64,000 nucleotides of DNA from Symsagittifera roscoffensis (taxonomy: Eukaryota > Xenacoelomorpha > Acoela > Convolutidae). The first letter of the stretch is position 1. Every line of letters begins with the position of its first letter. Both the position numbers and the translations under genes were made by a program. The stretch spans positions 11,206,670 to 11,270,669 of the forward strand of contig NC_087062.1 in the NCBI RefSeq assembly GCF_963678635.1. The letters are read 5' to 3'. This document shows positions 9,331 through 19,759 of this stretch, piece by piece. Below the pieces are notes generated by a model. The model was not told where the DNA came from, ran no database searches, and was given only the letters and a program-made list of their open reading frames with translations.

Positions 9331-9919
9331 TATTTCATGTTCTCTAAAGAGGGCTCAAATTTGATTCATACATTAAACCATTTACATAATATTATCTGTT
9401 TGGCTTGAATAACTGTAGACGTTAGAAATTCTTGGAAAAGTTGATCCTGATAAGCATGTTACGTAATGCTATTAGGCACATGAAACCATGAAATCTTTTC
9501 TACTTCACGCCCCCCACTCCACATTTGAAATATAGTTTCAAAGTTTCTCAACATAGTTATATTATAGTGAAACTTCACATGTTGAACAATTAAATGATTG
9601 CAAACAAACTGGTTCTTCATATTTTACATCGCAACTTGATGCATTTAGCCAAAAAAAAAATACATAAAATAACCATGATTTTGGAATTTCGTAATGTGGA
9701 AATTGGAAGTGTATTTTGTGAAAACATATTGAGAGCATGTGGATTTATAGAAGTTGTGCTGAATGAAGAGGCCATAAGCAGAAATGAGCGGACTTGTGTG
9801 AAAAGCAGAGATGAGCGGACTTTGAAAGTAAATCAAAACCTTGGTTTTTGGAAGTAAATCAAAATAAATTACCCGGTCGTTTCACCAATAATATGGTTTT
9901 TAAAATTCTACCAAACGAC
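9331..9919. other. Gene-free AT-rich stretch
   Basis: Between the Tc1-type MITE and the next MITE I find no supported gene. An 87-codon frame near 9594-9857 is unremarkable in composition and has no recognisable motif. It does contain a short direct repeat of GAGATGAGCGGACTT-like sequence near 9784 and 9810. Confidence 0.4.
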
Positions 9920-10007
9920 GGCTCTTTTTCCTTCCCCCAATCAATTTTATAGTGTAACGAGTGGTTGGGGAAGGAAAGTTTGCAGGTGGGGGGAAGGAAA
10001 AAGAGCC
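9920..10007. mobile_element. Short GGCTCTTTTTCC-family MITE, 8-bp target duplication
   Basis: An 88-base element with termini GGCTCTTTTTCCTTCCCCC and the complementary GGGGGAAGGAAAAAGAGCC, flanked by perfect 8-base duplications CAAACGAC (9912-9919 and 10008-10015). The 8-base duplication fits hAT- or P-type transposases. It is the smallest of several family members in this window and has no coding capacity. Confidence 0.85.
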
Positions 10008-10271
10008 CAAACGACAAATTATCTATACTTCCAGGGTCGAGGTACGCCACTTAAGTTGCAACCGACTCTGATTGAGCTGAGAGAACGGCGCAACCAAAAT
10101 TTCACAATTGCACTGTTTTTGAGTCGCGACGGCCGCACCTGTTGAAAAAAAATTCGACGTGGGTTGTTTCAAAAGAGCCCACGTCATAGGTTAGTATATT
10201 ATACAAATTGAGAAGATGTTCCCAGAACAAACAATTCATGCCAAAAGAAGTGGTAAAAGAAACACAATAAT

Positions 10272-10681
10272 TGAGTTAGGACCGAAGTGTATAACTCATA
10301 GAGTAATTTCGGATAGGGTACACCGTCTGCTCGTCACGCTATCTTATTTTCGGCCGGATAGATTCGTGCAACTTCTTAGTCTAATACCAATCCTAATCTT
10401 ACTCTTATACTATCTAGTCTCATGTTGTTTAACTAGTCTCTGCTAGGCTCAATAGATCTAGGGCATACTGGTTTATTGCGGTTGCTGAAGTCTTCTTGGA
10501 GAGTCAACTAATTTCTAAGTTAAATTCAAATCTCTCTGGTGCTGAAATTACAAGTAATTTCAGCACTTACAAATAAGTGGATTGTTAGTCAGATGGATCA
10601 TGATTGGTTAATATTAAATACTTTACATTGGTAAAATATCTAATTTATCCAATCATAAAATGTAGTTTAGATCAGGTTCCA
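10272..10681 (-). repeat. 3' LTR (relative to coding strand)
   Basis: 410 bases, TG..CA ends, about 99% identical to the copy at 21008-21416. On the minus strand it holds AATAAA (plus-strand TTTATT at 10472-10477), a candidate polyadenylation signal. It also has a palindrome at 10541-10564 with 11-base arms around two bases. The purine-rich GGATGGG just inside its coding-side boundary (10682 onward) is a weak candidate polypurine tract. Confidence 0.9.
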
Positions 10682-12272
10682 CCCATCCGGGTTTTACAGA
10701 GTTTTTTAGAATAGTCTTTCTGTAATTCAAAGGATGGATGATGGACGTTGGTGTTTGGCGAACATCATATTTCTTCTGGGTTCTCTTGTTAGAGAAGTTC
10801 CAGGTTCAATCGTTGTGTCTTCTCATGACAACGACTGGGTTTTCGCAACAAACTCAAATCTGATTTCAGAATGGTTGGCTATGTCAGGTTTTTCTGTTTC
10901 ATTGATGAGAACTTCTTTGTGTTTGATCTTGTCTGGGAATGGCGTGGAGATTGTGCGTGGAGGGGATGCCTGGTTACTCGGATCTGTACGTATACTTGAA
11001 CATCGAGGTGGTCATTGGTCTAGTTCAATGAAGTCCTTTTCTGCGAAGTCAAGTCGTACTCTAAATTCTTTGAGTTGTGATTGTGGGCGGCATATTGATT
11101 GTGGTTGGCCATTCTTTTTCGAGTGTAGTGGGTTCATTTTGTCTTTGGATGTTCGTCTTTGGTGTTGTATGCTGATCTATATATTGCATAGTATAATTTA
11201 CATTTTATAAAACTTTTATTAGTTTAATGTTTTTTAATTATGATTTTGGTTAGTTGTTTTCACAAAAGCTTTTTGTTTTAGTTCAGTTATTTTGAAGAGT
11301 TACTCACCCTTGAGTAGCTCTTATTAAAAACAGGAGTGTGTGTCACAAAGCGTGGATGTAGCGCGGTGGGTTAGGCCGGCTATAGAGCATGCTCAGGACG
11401 TCCTCTTCTGGTAGGTTAGGCTAGGAGTGGGAGTATGATTGCATGCGGTTTTTGTGAGAGGTCCTGTTATGTGACAACGTTTTATGTTGGGTTTGTTGTG
11501 GTTTTTCTTATGTTTTGTTGGTTGTGTCCTTTTTTCAAAAATCAAATTGTTTGTGGTATGGGTTTGTCTTTCGACTTTTTTGTGTTTTATTATTTCTTTC
11601 TTAGACTTTATAATAGTCTTCAAAAGAATAAATTATCCAGTTTTAAACTGGGTTAATCCGGTTTGGGTACCGTTGGTTTCCTTTTCTTAGTCATGCTGTT
11701 ATGCTATGTGTTGTGGTGTTTAGTAAGCTGCATTGGTTAGTTTTGTTTAGTATATAATTCCTTTCCAACCGGGTTAAAGGAAAGTTTGAAAGTTGTTATC
11801 GTGTGTTAGAGTTGTTGAGTGTGAAAGCTTGAAACTGAAATTCATTATTTAAACAATTCTTCGTGGGCGAGCTGTGCGAGTTTGGATAGAATTCTGTGCG
11901 AGTGAATGAAAATATCAAAAGGTTAGTACTGCATTTGCTTCTTATTAATTTACTACATAGAATTTCAATTTTACTGCTAGTTGTTGGGGAAAATTAAGTT
12001 ACAAGTTTTCATCATTATTAGATTTACTGCATTTGGAAAAAATTTATAAATTAAATTACTGCATTGGTATTATTTTTATTTAATTGTTTGGTGCAAAAAA
12101 TTAATAGAGTTTTAAACAGTTTGAAGAAGTTTTCAATTTTTATTTTCTTTTGTGAATTTTTCAGATGATCGTTGGATGAAGGCTAAAATTCTAAAGAAGA
12201 CATGAATAAAGAATGGTTAGTTTCTAATTTTAATTTAATTAGTTAATAATATGTATAATTCATACTTGCCTC
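10682..12272. other. 3' untranslated part of the LTR element
   Basis: About 1.6 kb between the end of pol and the 3' LTR. No integrase, envelope or other domain is recognisable on the minus strand. A 158-codon plus-strand frame (10734-11210) runs antisense to the element, is Ser/Cys/Trp-rich and matches no family I know, so I do not call it a gene. Confidence 0.45.
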
Positions 12273-15200
12273 TTAGTCGTCGGGGAAGAAACCGTGGGGG
12301 AAGATGTCGTGGATGAGATCTGAAGTTGTTAGTAATTTAGCTAAGATGCGGATGATATTTTTAGTTTGAAGCAGTGGCCAAAGCAATTGAAGTGCTTTAA
12401 TGGTGGTTAGTTCTTCAGTGCCAACTGCAAACTCATAAAGTGTGTTTTGGATTAGATTATAAAATTTGTGATTGAATTTAGTGTTGTGGATGAATTCTAA
12501 AATGGGGATTTCTATAGGTTGAACAAATTCGTGTGGGAGAAGGAAGGGTCGGGATTCTTCTGCGTTGAAGGTCTTGGTGATGGGACAAAAAATATACATT
12601 TGGGTTATGGGATCATAATTTCGAAGAATACCATGAAGGTTAGTATCTTTAATGCAATATGTGAAGTTAAGAAAGTATGGTGAGGTGTATTTGGAATTGA
12701 TGAATTGAAAACGGTGGTGTGGTTGTCTGGAGGGAGTGTGTAGGTCGAAGTGATTTTGGATAAAACGATAATATGTATATGTGTGAGTTTGTTTAGTGCG
12801 CAACATAATATCGTGTGAGCAGTGCAAATCTCTTTCATGTGGTGCAAGGAAATGAAAGGTTAGTGAAAATATTTGGAAGCGTTCTTTAAAACTTTCGTAG
12901 GCTTGCGTGTCTGTTAGTGCTTCTGAGATGATGTGGTCAAATTTGCGATCAAAGATATTGAGTGTAAATACATATGGTGTTTTAATGAAAATTTTTTCTG
13001 TGATTTGTGGGTTAGCGAAGCGGTCATCGTCTAAGAATTGATCTTGGTTAGTTCTGATGATGTTATGATCGTAATATTCTAGCGTATATTCGTTAGCTCG
13101 GGGTGCAGTGTATGTTTTTAGTGATTTTTTATATCCGATGTAAGTAAATTGTCTAGGTGTTAGTGGTGTAGTGAGTCGATATAGCATGTCCTTATTTCGT
13201 TCTATATCGATGTGAGTGTTAGATAAAGGTAAGCAAAGGGGATTAGTAAAATGATAATATGAGGTCCAAGGAAGGGTAGGCATTAAAACGTGTTCGTCTA
13301 CAAAGTTACGTGTTTCGTTAGTGTCGTGAGGGGTGTTTAAGGTGTATTGTGGAAATGAGGGTAAGGTGATAGCTAAAAATTCTTTTGTATTAGTGTGATT
13401 TGGGTTAGATTTTTGAGTAAAGAGAAAAATGATTGGTTTGTGATCTGTGAATAGAACTGTTGGATGTTTTGATCCAAGTATCAGAAATTCATATTCTGTA
13501 AGTGTATAGATTATGGCTGTACATTCTCTCATTAGGGTTGAGAGTCTTAGCTCTGCTTGAGTGAATAATCGAGAATTTGCTGATATAAGGTTCATTTTGT
13601 TTGTGCCTTTATGTGATTGTAATAACGCTGCGCCGATGCCAAAGTTCGAAGCATCGCACATTGCATAAAATGGTTGATTTGAATCTGGAATTGTGTTTGA
13701 AATTTGTTCAGTTAGAAGTTTTTTAATTTCTTCAAATCGTGCTTGATGTTCTGTGTTCCATTCAAAATTATTTTGTTGTCTAAGTATATTATAAAACGGT
13801 CTTAGGTATAATTGCCTTTTATAGACATATTTACTTAAAAAATTTAACATTCCAAGGAATTCTTGGATTTTCTTTTTGTTTGTTGGTGGTTGGAGTTTTT
13901 GAATAGCATCAATGCGTGATTTTAATGGGGTGATTGTTTTTCTTTCTATATTATGTCCTAAGAATTTTACTCTTGTCAAAAAGAAGTGTGATTTATCGGG
14001 GGCGGCCTTCAGATTTTTGTTCTGAAGTATTTGGTGATATTGTTCTAAAACATTGAACATTTCTTCCTTAGTCTGTGATTGCATAAAAACATCGTCTAAA
14101 TAGGTGATTGCGTTTTTCTTGAGTATTAGTGGTCGAAAAATTTTGCTCATAAAAGCTGAAAATGCTGCTGGTCCTATGGATATTCCATAGAATAAGCGGT
14201 TGAATTCATACTGTTGGTTTCCAATAACAAATTGTGTTAAGCGTCGCGATTGTTCATCTAATGGCATTTGATTGTATGCACTATTCATATCTGCGGTTGT
14301 AAAGTATTTTCCGTTTATTTTTGTTAAAATAACTTGTATTGGTTCAATAGGCCAATTGCATTTTGATTCGTCTATTAGTGAATTAAGGTATCTGGCGTCT
14401 AGAACTATTTTTAATGATTCTCCTTTTGCTAGGATGATAACAGGGTTGATAAATGTGTTACCTTTTGGTTGTTCTTCTTTGTTTACCGGTGAGATTATAT
14501 TGTATTGTTCTAAGATATCAAGTAATCTGTTCACTTTATCGTGTAAATGAATTGGTACTTTACTTGCTCTTTGTTTTTTGAAAACTGCGTCTGGTTTTAA
14601 TGTGAGATGTAGTGATGAGCTGATTTTGCCAACATCAAATTTGGATGTTGCATAGACTGATGAATATTTAATTAGCTGTTTGGCTAATTTTTCAAATTCG
14701 TCTTGTGTTTTTTGTGAATGTTGGAAATTAAACATAGTTAAAAATTTCTGTTGATTCTCTGTGTAGTTATTTATGTTGAATGTCGGTTTGAAATATGGGG
14801 TTTTTGTGAAATAATCCGTATTTGTTTTTTCGTTACTTATTATATTATTTATGGATAATTCTTCATTAAGAATTGTGGATTGACAAATATCTAATAATTG
14901 GAGTATATTATTTACGCGATATGCTTTTTCGTGTATTGGTGATATTGTAGCGTTGGTTTCGCAATAGCCTAAAAGTCCTAAAAGTAGTGTTACTTGATAG
15001 GGTGTATTGTTGTATACATGTAGAGAAATAAAATCTGAATTCGAGTTTTTCAAATATTTTATGGATGAAATTGTGATTTTGAAAAACTTATGGATAGGTT
15101 TGAATTCAAAATCTGACATATAGAGTTGTTGTTTGTTTTGTTTTTTATCATATTGGTGAACTTGTTTTATTGAAAAATTATATATGTTTCCTGATAGTGG

Positions 15201-15935
15201 TTTCAGGTGTTTTCTTTGTTGGTTATATATTGGATAAAATTTTGAAAAGAATGGTGGTTGTTTGTTTAATCTTTGAAAAAATGTTAGGGATGTGTCTTTT
15301 GTTTTTGTGTATTTATCTTTGATTAGTATTTTACTATTTAAAATGTTGATTGTTGGTATATATTTAGAGATAAATGGTATTCCAATGATATTGTGTTTAA
15401 TATCAGTGTTATGGAATATTTGTTTAAATGGTTTAGTTAAAATTTTATTTTTCTCCATTGTTCTTGTGGGGAGAAGAAATAATTGAATTTTTCCATAGTT
15501 TACCAATGTTGATCCTTGTGCTGTTGCTAGTTTACTGGAGGTTTCAAGAGGTGTTAGCTTTGGGTGTAAGGTTTTTATTTCATTCCATGTGGGAATGTTT
15601 ATTATAATTGATTCTGCTCCTGAATCAATTAGAAAATCAATTTCAAGATCTGGTGGTTGAAATTCTTTGTTTCTTGGACTTTCTAAAAGAAATGGTATTG
15701 TCCAAATTTTTTCTTTGGGTTGTTCTTTTTGTATGTTTTGATAGATGTGATTTGTATTCAAGCATTTTGTTTTGTCATTCTCATTGGGTTGATTTGTAGT
15801 GTTAATTTCATTAGTTTTTTTGCGTCGTCGGTGTAGAATGGATGGGTTCAATATAATAATTGTGAAGGAGTTCTGATTGATTTTCATATATGTGTGATGA
15901 AAATGGTTGTTCATATATAATAGGTTCATAGTCAT
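12273..15935 (-). CDS. pol: Pol: protease, reverse transcriptase, RNase H, unusual C-terminal domain
   Basis: 1220 codons without interruption. An aspartic protease site LIDSGAES lies near residue 102-109. The reverse transcriptase follows (FTTADMNSAYNQM, then YLDD at 612-615), then RNase H with FYAMCDASNFGIGAALLQ around residue 757-774. RNase H runs through FTDHKPIIFLFTQKSNPNH and then, at about residue 847, switches abruptly to unrelated sequence of about 370 residues ending FPHGFFPDD. That tail has neither the HHCC zinc finger nor the DDE signature of integrase. It overlaps gag by about 125 bases in another frame, so expression would need +1 frameshifting or reinitiation. I infer that a deletion fused pol to a downstream ORF of a longer ancestor. 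RT activity is plausible; autonomous integration is not. Confidence 0.85.
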   Translation of the reverse strand: MTMNLLYMNNHFHHTYMKINQNSFTIIILNPSILHRRRKKTNEINTTNQPNENDKTKCLNTNHIYQNIQKEQPKEKIWTIPFLLESPRNKEFQPPDLEIDFLIDSGAESIIINIPTWNEIKTLHPKLTPLETSSKLATAQGSTLVNYGKIQLFLLPTRTMEKNKILTKPFKQIFHNTDIKHNIIGIPFISKYIPTINILNSKILIKDKYTKTKDTSLTFFQRLNKQPPFFSKFYPIYNQQRKHLKPLSGNIYNFSIKQVHQYDKKQNKQQLYMSDFEFKPIHKFFKITISSIKYLKNSNSDFISLHVYNNTPYQVTLLLGLLGYCETNATISPIHEKAYRVNNILQLLDICQSTILNEELSINNIISNEKTNTDYFTKTPYFKPTFNINNYTENQQKFLTMFNFQHSQKTQDEFEKLAKQLIKYSSVYATSKFDVGKISSSLHLTLKPDAVFKKQRASKVPIHLHDKVNRLLDILEQYNIISPVNKEEQPKGNTFINPVIILAKGESLKIVLDARYLNSLIDESKCNWPIEPIQVILTKINGKYFTTADMNSAYNQMPLDEQSRRLTQFVIGNQQYEFNRLFYGISIGPAAFSAFMSKIFRPLILKKNAITYLDDVFMQSQTKEEMFNVLEQYHQILQNKNLKAAPDKSHFFLTRVKFLGHNIERKTITPLKSRIDAIQKLQPPTNKKKIQEFLGMLNFLSKYVYKRQLYLRPFYNILRQQNNFEWNTEHQARFEEIKKLLTEQISNTIPDSNQPFYAMCDASNFGIGAALLQSHKGTNKMNLISANSRLFTQAELRLSTLMRECTAIIYTLTEYEFLILGSKHPTVLFTDHKPIIFLFTQKSNPNHTNTKEFLAITLPSFPQYTLNTPHDTNETRNFVDEHVLMPTLPWTSYYHFTNPLCLPLSNTHIDIERNKDMLYRLTTPLTPRQFTYIGYKKSLKTYTAPRANEYTLEYYDHNIIRTNQDQFLDDDRFANPQITEKIFIKTPYVFTLNIFDRKFDHIISEALTDTQAYESFKERFQIFSLTFHFLAPHERDLHCSHDIMLRTKQTHTYTYYRFIQNHFDLHTPSRQPHHRFQFINSKYTSPYFLNFTYCIKDTNLHGILRNYDPITQMYIFCPITKTFNAEESRPFLLPHEFVQPIEIPILEFIHNTKFNHKFYNLIQNTLYEFAVGTEELTTIKALQLLWPLLQTKNIIRILAKLLTTSDLIHDIFPHGFFPDD

Positions 15936-18900
15936 TTTTGACTGTTATCATATTGACGGAGATAGTGTTTTCTGTTTCACTTTCTGAGTCTGATGATTCA
16001 CAGTTTATTTGTTTGAGTTGTAACGTATCATTTACTGTGTCATCAATAACTGGAGGGTCTGATGTTGTTTCTGGATTTGATTGTACTTGATTTATATTTC
16101 TTTGATGTTTAGGTGTACTACTTCTATGGCGATTATTAGAATTATTATAATGGTTATTATTCCTGTGTGGTGATTGGGAATAATTTCTATAACGATTATT
16201 ATAACTTGAATGTCGATTTTGTGAATTATTTCGTGATCTGTTTTGGTAATTATTGTTTGGTCTGTTATAGTTCGATCTATTATATGAGTTATTCCTTGAT
16301 CGATTGTTCGGGTAATTCTGGTTTCGGTTGTTTGAATAACTTCTATTCCGATTATTGGAGTAGTTTCTATTTCTATTGTATGATGAATTTCGTGATTGAT
16401 TGTTTGGATAGTAATTATTTCTTGATTGGGAATTAGATCTAGAAACAAATCGTGTTGTATTTGAATTTGATCTAGAGTAGTTATTTCGACTATTTGGTCT
16501 ATTGTAGTGATTTTGTGATGAATTTTGCGTATTTCTTCGTTCTGGTGATCTTCCTCTATAACTTGAGTTATATGGTGATTGATTTCTTGTATAATTTGTA
16601 TTGTTCGGGAGTGCTTTTCCTGAAATTTTGTTGCTGTACACATTTTTGTTCGGTAGATTTTGATCTTTTTTCATGTATTGATAGAATGATTTATTTGGTT
16701 CTTTATATTTTGGAAGTTTATTTTGATTGTCTTGCTGTTTTTGTTTACATTCAGAAATATTATGTCCGTATCGTCGGCAATAATTACACCATTTTTTGAA
16801 AGATGGTTTGCCTTTAAAGTTTGGGTGTTTTTCGTAAATATTGAGTATTTCAGTGATTTTTTCAACGAGGTCTGTATCTGATTCCTGTATATTGTTGATA
16901 CTTGTGGTATTTGTTTCGATTCGGTTAACATATTGTAATTTCAGATTTTCTGTTTCTTCGAGTTTTATTGTGATTTCTGCTTGTTCTAGTTTGTCTACTA
17001 GTTTTCGAAAATCTAAATCGGGTTCTCGAATTGAAGAAGGATGGGATGCTCTCTTTTTTATTGCTAATTTTCTTAATTGCGGTGTTAAGGACATCATTAA
17101 GATTTCTGTCATCTTTGTGTTTTTATAGTCGTGTGTATTTAATGAATATGCTTTTCGAACTAGTGTTTCGATACGTACTGCTAATTGTTTGATGGTTTCA
17201 TTTGGTAATCTGCGAATTTCATTACATAAAACTCTTTGTTGTTGTTTGTTTCTTTCGGAGTCAAACATTTTTGAAAATTCTTGTGTAAACCTTTTCCAAT
17301 TTGATTTTATTTCTATAGGCAATACTGAAAACAATTTTTGGGCTGCGCCGTCTAAAGTTGTTTGTATCAACGCTGTGCGTCGATGTATCCAGTTTTGATG
17401 TAGTGGCGTATTAATTGGTTCAGGTCCTATATTTAAAATCAAATTTGCTGTTACTGCATTTAAATAGTCTTCTACAGAATATTCAGGGTCTGTTCCTGTG
17501 AATACCATTAAAGGTTTATTTGATGTTATTGATGATCCACCCATAAGGTATGGATTCATTGTCATTTGTAATGATTCTGCTGCATTTGGCATTTGAGAAA
17601 AATTTGAAAGTTGATTTCTTGTTATTTCGTGTTGTTGAAGATAATATGGGAGTGGTATTTCATTTTGCATTTGTGTCGGTTGATACGAGTGTGTGATCAT
17701 TGGGTTTTGTTGCTGAATTGGTTGAAAATATTGTGTATTAATTGGGTTTTGTTGCTGAATTGGTTGTTGATTTTGTGTATCTATGGGTTGTGGAGAAAAA
17801 ATTCTATGATTTGTATGTGGTTTCTGTACTCCTTGTCCACGATATTCTTGATTATATGGTGCAAATATATCTGGTTGTAAAAAATCATCATCTGAGGATA
17901 AGTAATCCATTTGATAAGATGTTTGTTTTTTATTTTTATTTTGTTGAAAAAATGGATAGTTTTCACTACGATCCTGTGAAGGATGTAAATTTGTTTGAAA
18001 ATTTACTGAATTAGTTTGAGCCATTGGGTTATCCCAGTTTCGAGATCTTGTATAATTATTAAAATTTTTTCGTGGGGGATAATTTGTTTTTGATGGATGT
18101 GTGTAATTATAATTATGTTCTGTAAAATTGTTTCTAGTGAACGTTTTACGTGTTTTTGACGGTATTGTCATGGGTCTGTATGTTTGATAATCCATGTGTG
18201 AATATTTTGGGGCAACCGAAGGTTTAACGGTTGATTGTAAGGTTACCTGTGTTTGTGAAGGGTTTGTATTTCTTGGTGTTGTTAAATTTGGACGTATCGG
18301 TGAAATGCTTTGTTGTGTAGTTGTTGTGTGTACGATTTCTTCATTTATGAAGTGTGATGGTGTCTGGATATCTTGTTGAGTGAGATTTCTAGTTCCATTG
18401 AGGTTTTCATTGTGTATGACTGTGGAGTTTAAACTATTATTTTGCATATCAGGTAAAAATGTATTATAGTTTAATGGTGTTGCATCAATGGTTAATGGTA
18501 TTACTCTTACGTAATCTCTTACATAAGATATCGTACTTATTGCTTGACTTGAGATTGATTGTGGGAAGTTTATGAATGCGGAATGAGACCATTCGGGGTC
18601 CCAAACATAGTCTGACTGTTCTGTGATGGCATTATCATCGTTTGAGTTTTGAGGTCTAAAATTTTTTCTTGCTTGTGAAATTAAATCAATATTATGTGTG
18701 AAATAATCTATTATAAACCATGCCAAAATTTTTTGTAAGTCATGTTTTGTATGTGGTGAAACTTCATCTTTAGTGAAATTTTCTTGAATTATATTTAGAA
18801 AACTAGAGAGTAGTGTGATTTCATGTCGTACTCTTATATGTTTAGATGTTTCTGTCGGTGAGACATTTGGGATTGGGATTTCGTTTTCTAATATCGAGAT

Positions 18901-19317
18901 ATAACTATATATTATTGCAAAAACTTCATTGGTGAATATGGAGTTTGCTCTTTGTGAGTTATGATATTGTATGCTTTTTATATATTCTGAGAATACTTTT
19001 GAGAATTCTAAATCAAGGTCGTCTGTTTGAATTACATATTTGCTGTGATTCTGGTTTGGTGAGCTGAATTCTATGGAGTAGATTCCGTATTGTTGTGTTA
19101 AGTTGCATATATCTTTCAAATAGTGATCGATAATTTGTCTTTTGATTTTTACATCTGGGAACTCTGTTTTACATGGACTGATTCCGGGTTCAAACAAATT
19201 TAAGAGTAAATTTTTGCAAAATATATGCTGTCCTCTATCAGTGGTTGCATCTACGATAAAGGGGAAGATATCATCATCATCTGAACTTTCTTCACCTGGG
19301 GTGTGTGTTGAGCTCAT
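15811..19317 (-). CDS. gag: Gag: large capsid/nucleocapsid protein with zinc knuckle and SR/N-rich tail
   Basis: 1168 codons. The acidic N-terminus (SSDDDD) leads to a roughly 300-residue helical region. A Gln/Asn/Pro-rich linker follows with repeated PIQQQNP units. A gag-like capsid core of retrotransposon type comes at about residue 610-800 (KPLMVFTGTDPEYSVEDYL; WKRFTQEFSKMFDSE). A CCHC zinc knuckle C-x2-C-x4-H-x4-C is CNYCRRYGHNISEC, beginning at residue 844. A long Asn/Ser/Arg/Tyr-rich low-complexity tail follows and probably binds RNA. The length is far above typical Ty3/gypsy gag. The start codon lies within the last codons of the upstream small ORF (about 26-base overlap). The gene is intact. 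Confidence 0.85.
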   Translation of the reverse strand: MSSTHTPGEESSDDDDIFPFIVDATTDRGQHIFCKNLLLNLFEPGISPCKTEFPDVKIKRQIIDHYLKDICNLTQQYGIYSIEFSSPNQNHSKYVIQTDDLDLEFSKVFSEYIKSIQYHNSQRANSIFTNEVFAIIYSYISILENEIPIPNVSPTETSKHIRVRHEITLLSSFLNIIQENFTKDEVSPHTKHDLQKILAWFIIDYFTHNIDLISQARKNFRPQNSNDDNAITEQSDYVWDPEWSHSAFINFPQSISSQAISTISYVRDYVRVIPLTIDATPLNYNTFLPDMQNNSLNSTVIHNENLNGTRNLTQQDIQTPSHFINEEIVHTTTTQQSISPIRPNLTTPRNTNPSQTQVTLQSTVKPSVAPKYSHMDYQTYRPMTIPSKTRKTFTRNNFTEHNYNYTHPSKTNYPPRKNFNNYTRSRNWDNPMAQTNSVNFQTNLHPSQDRSENYPFFQQNKNKKQTSYQMDYLSSDDDFLQPDIFAPYNQEYRGQGVQKPHTNHRIFSPQPIDTQNQQPIQQQNPINTQYFQPIQQQNPMITHSYQPTQMQNEIPLPYYLQQHEITRNQLSNFSQMPNAAESLQMTMNPYLMGGSSITSNKPLMVFTGTDPEYSVEDYLNAVTANLILNIGPEPINTPLHQNWIHRRTALIQTTLDGAAQKLFSVLPIEIKSNWKRFTQEFSKMFDSERNKQQQRVLCNEIRRLPNETIKQLAVRIETLVRKAYSLNTHDYKNTKMTEILMMSLTPQLRKLAIKKRASHPSSIREPDLDFRKLVDKLEQAEITIKLEETENLKLQYVNRIETNTTSINNIQESDTDLVEKITEILNIYEKHPNFKGKPSFKKWCNYCRRYGHNISECKQKQQDNQNKLPKYKEPNKSFYQYMKKDQNLPNKNVYSNKISGKALPNNTNYTRNQSPYNSSYRGRSPERRNTQNSSQNHYNRPNSRNNYSRSNSNTTRFVSRSNSQSRNNYYPNNQSRNSSYNRNRNYSNNRNRSYSNNRNQNYPNNRSRNNSYNRSNYNRPNNNYQNRSRNNSQNRHSSYNNRYRNYSQSPHRNNNHYNNSNNRHRSSTPKHQRNINQVQSNPETTSDPPVIDDTVNDTLQLKQINCESSDSESETENTISVNMITVKNDYEPIIYEQPFSSHIYENQSELLHNYYIEPIHSTPTTQKN

Positions 19318-19759
19318 TTTTTCGTTTGATGACTGTTAATATGTAATTATCAATGTGTCTAATTGGTTGATTCCAATTGTATAAATGTACTGGTTTGTGT
19401 TTATATTGCTTTTTTATTCTTCTTTTTCCTCTTTTTGATGAATTTGAAGTTGTTTCTGAGTCGGAAAAATATAATTGATCGTGAATGGGGCCATTTTTAT
19501 CTATAGATTCTTTTAATTTATAAAGTTCGTCTAAACTGCTGGTTTCTGATTCTGAAAATGCGTTGCGGTTTTTGGAAAATCTTTTTCGTGTAATTTGTCT
19601 TTGTTTGGTTATTATTTTTCTTTTTAGTGTTTGTCGTTTTGTTCTGATATATCCAACTGTTTGTGTGTGTGGTGTGATTACAAGATCGTATTTTTTGTTA
19701 TCTATTTCACAATTGTGTAAAACGATTGTTTGTTTATTTCCTAGGTTTTTAAATGACAT
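19292..19759 (-). CDS. Small basic protein upstream of gag
   Basis: 155 codons, intact, overlapping the gag start by about 26 bases in another frame. The sequence is strongly basic with clusters such as KRQTLKRKIITKQRQITRKR and SSKRGKRRIKKQYKHK that look like nuclear localisation or RNA-binding patches, separated by serine-rich acidic stretches (SESETSSLDE; SDSETTSNSS) that could be phosphorylated. I know no named family. An extra ORF before gag is unusual for Ty3/gypsy elements. It could be an RNA-binding accessory or nuclear-entry factor; that is inference. Confidence 0.55.
   Translation of the reverse strand: MSFKNLGNKQTIVLHNCEIDNKKYDLVITPHTQTVGYIRTKRQTLKRKIITKQRQITRKRFSKNRNAFSESETSSLDELYKLKESIDKNGPIHDQLYFSDSETTSNSSKRGKRRIKKQYKHKPVHLYNWNQPIRHIDNYILTVIKRKNELNTHPR

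Noticed and set aside
10157-10191. Small GACGTGGG..CCCACGTC inverted repeat considered as a MITE
   Set aside because: Arms are only eight to nine bases, with no target duplication or family resemblance.
10734-11210. 158-codon plus-strand frame in the 3' part of the LTR element
   Set aside because: Antisense to the element, no recognisable domain, biased Ser/Cys/Trp composition; kept only as a remark.
16092-16643. 183-codon minus-strand frame rich in Ile/Thr/Gln/His
   Set aside because: It lies wholly inside the Asn/Ser/Arg-rich tail of gag in another frame; the biased composition is a shadow of the repetitive gag codons.
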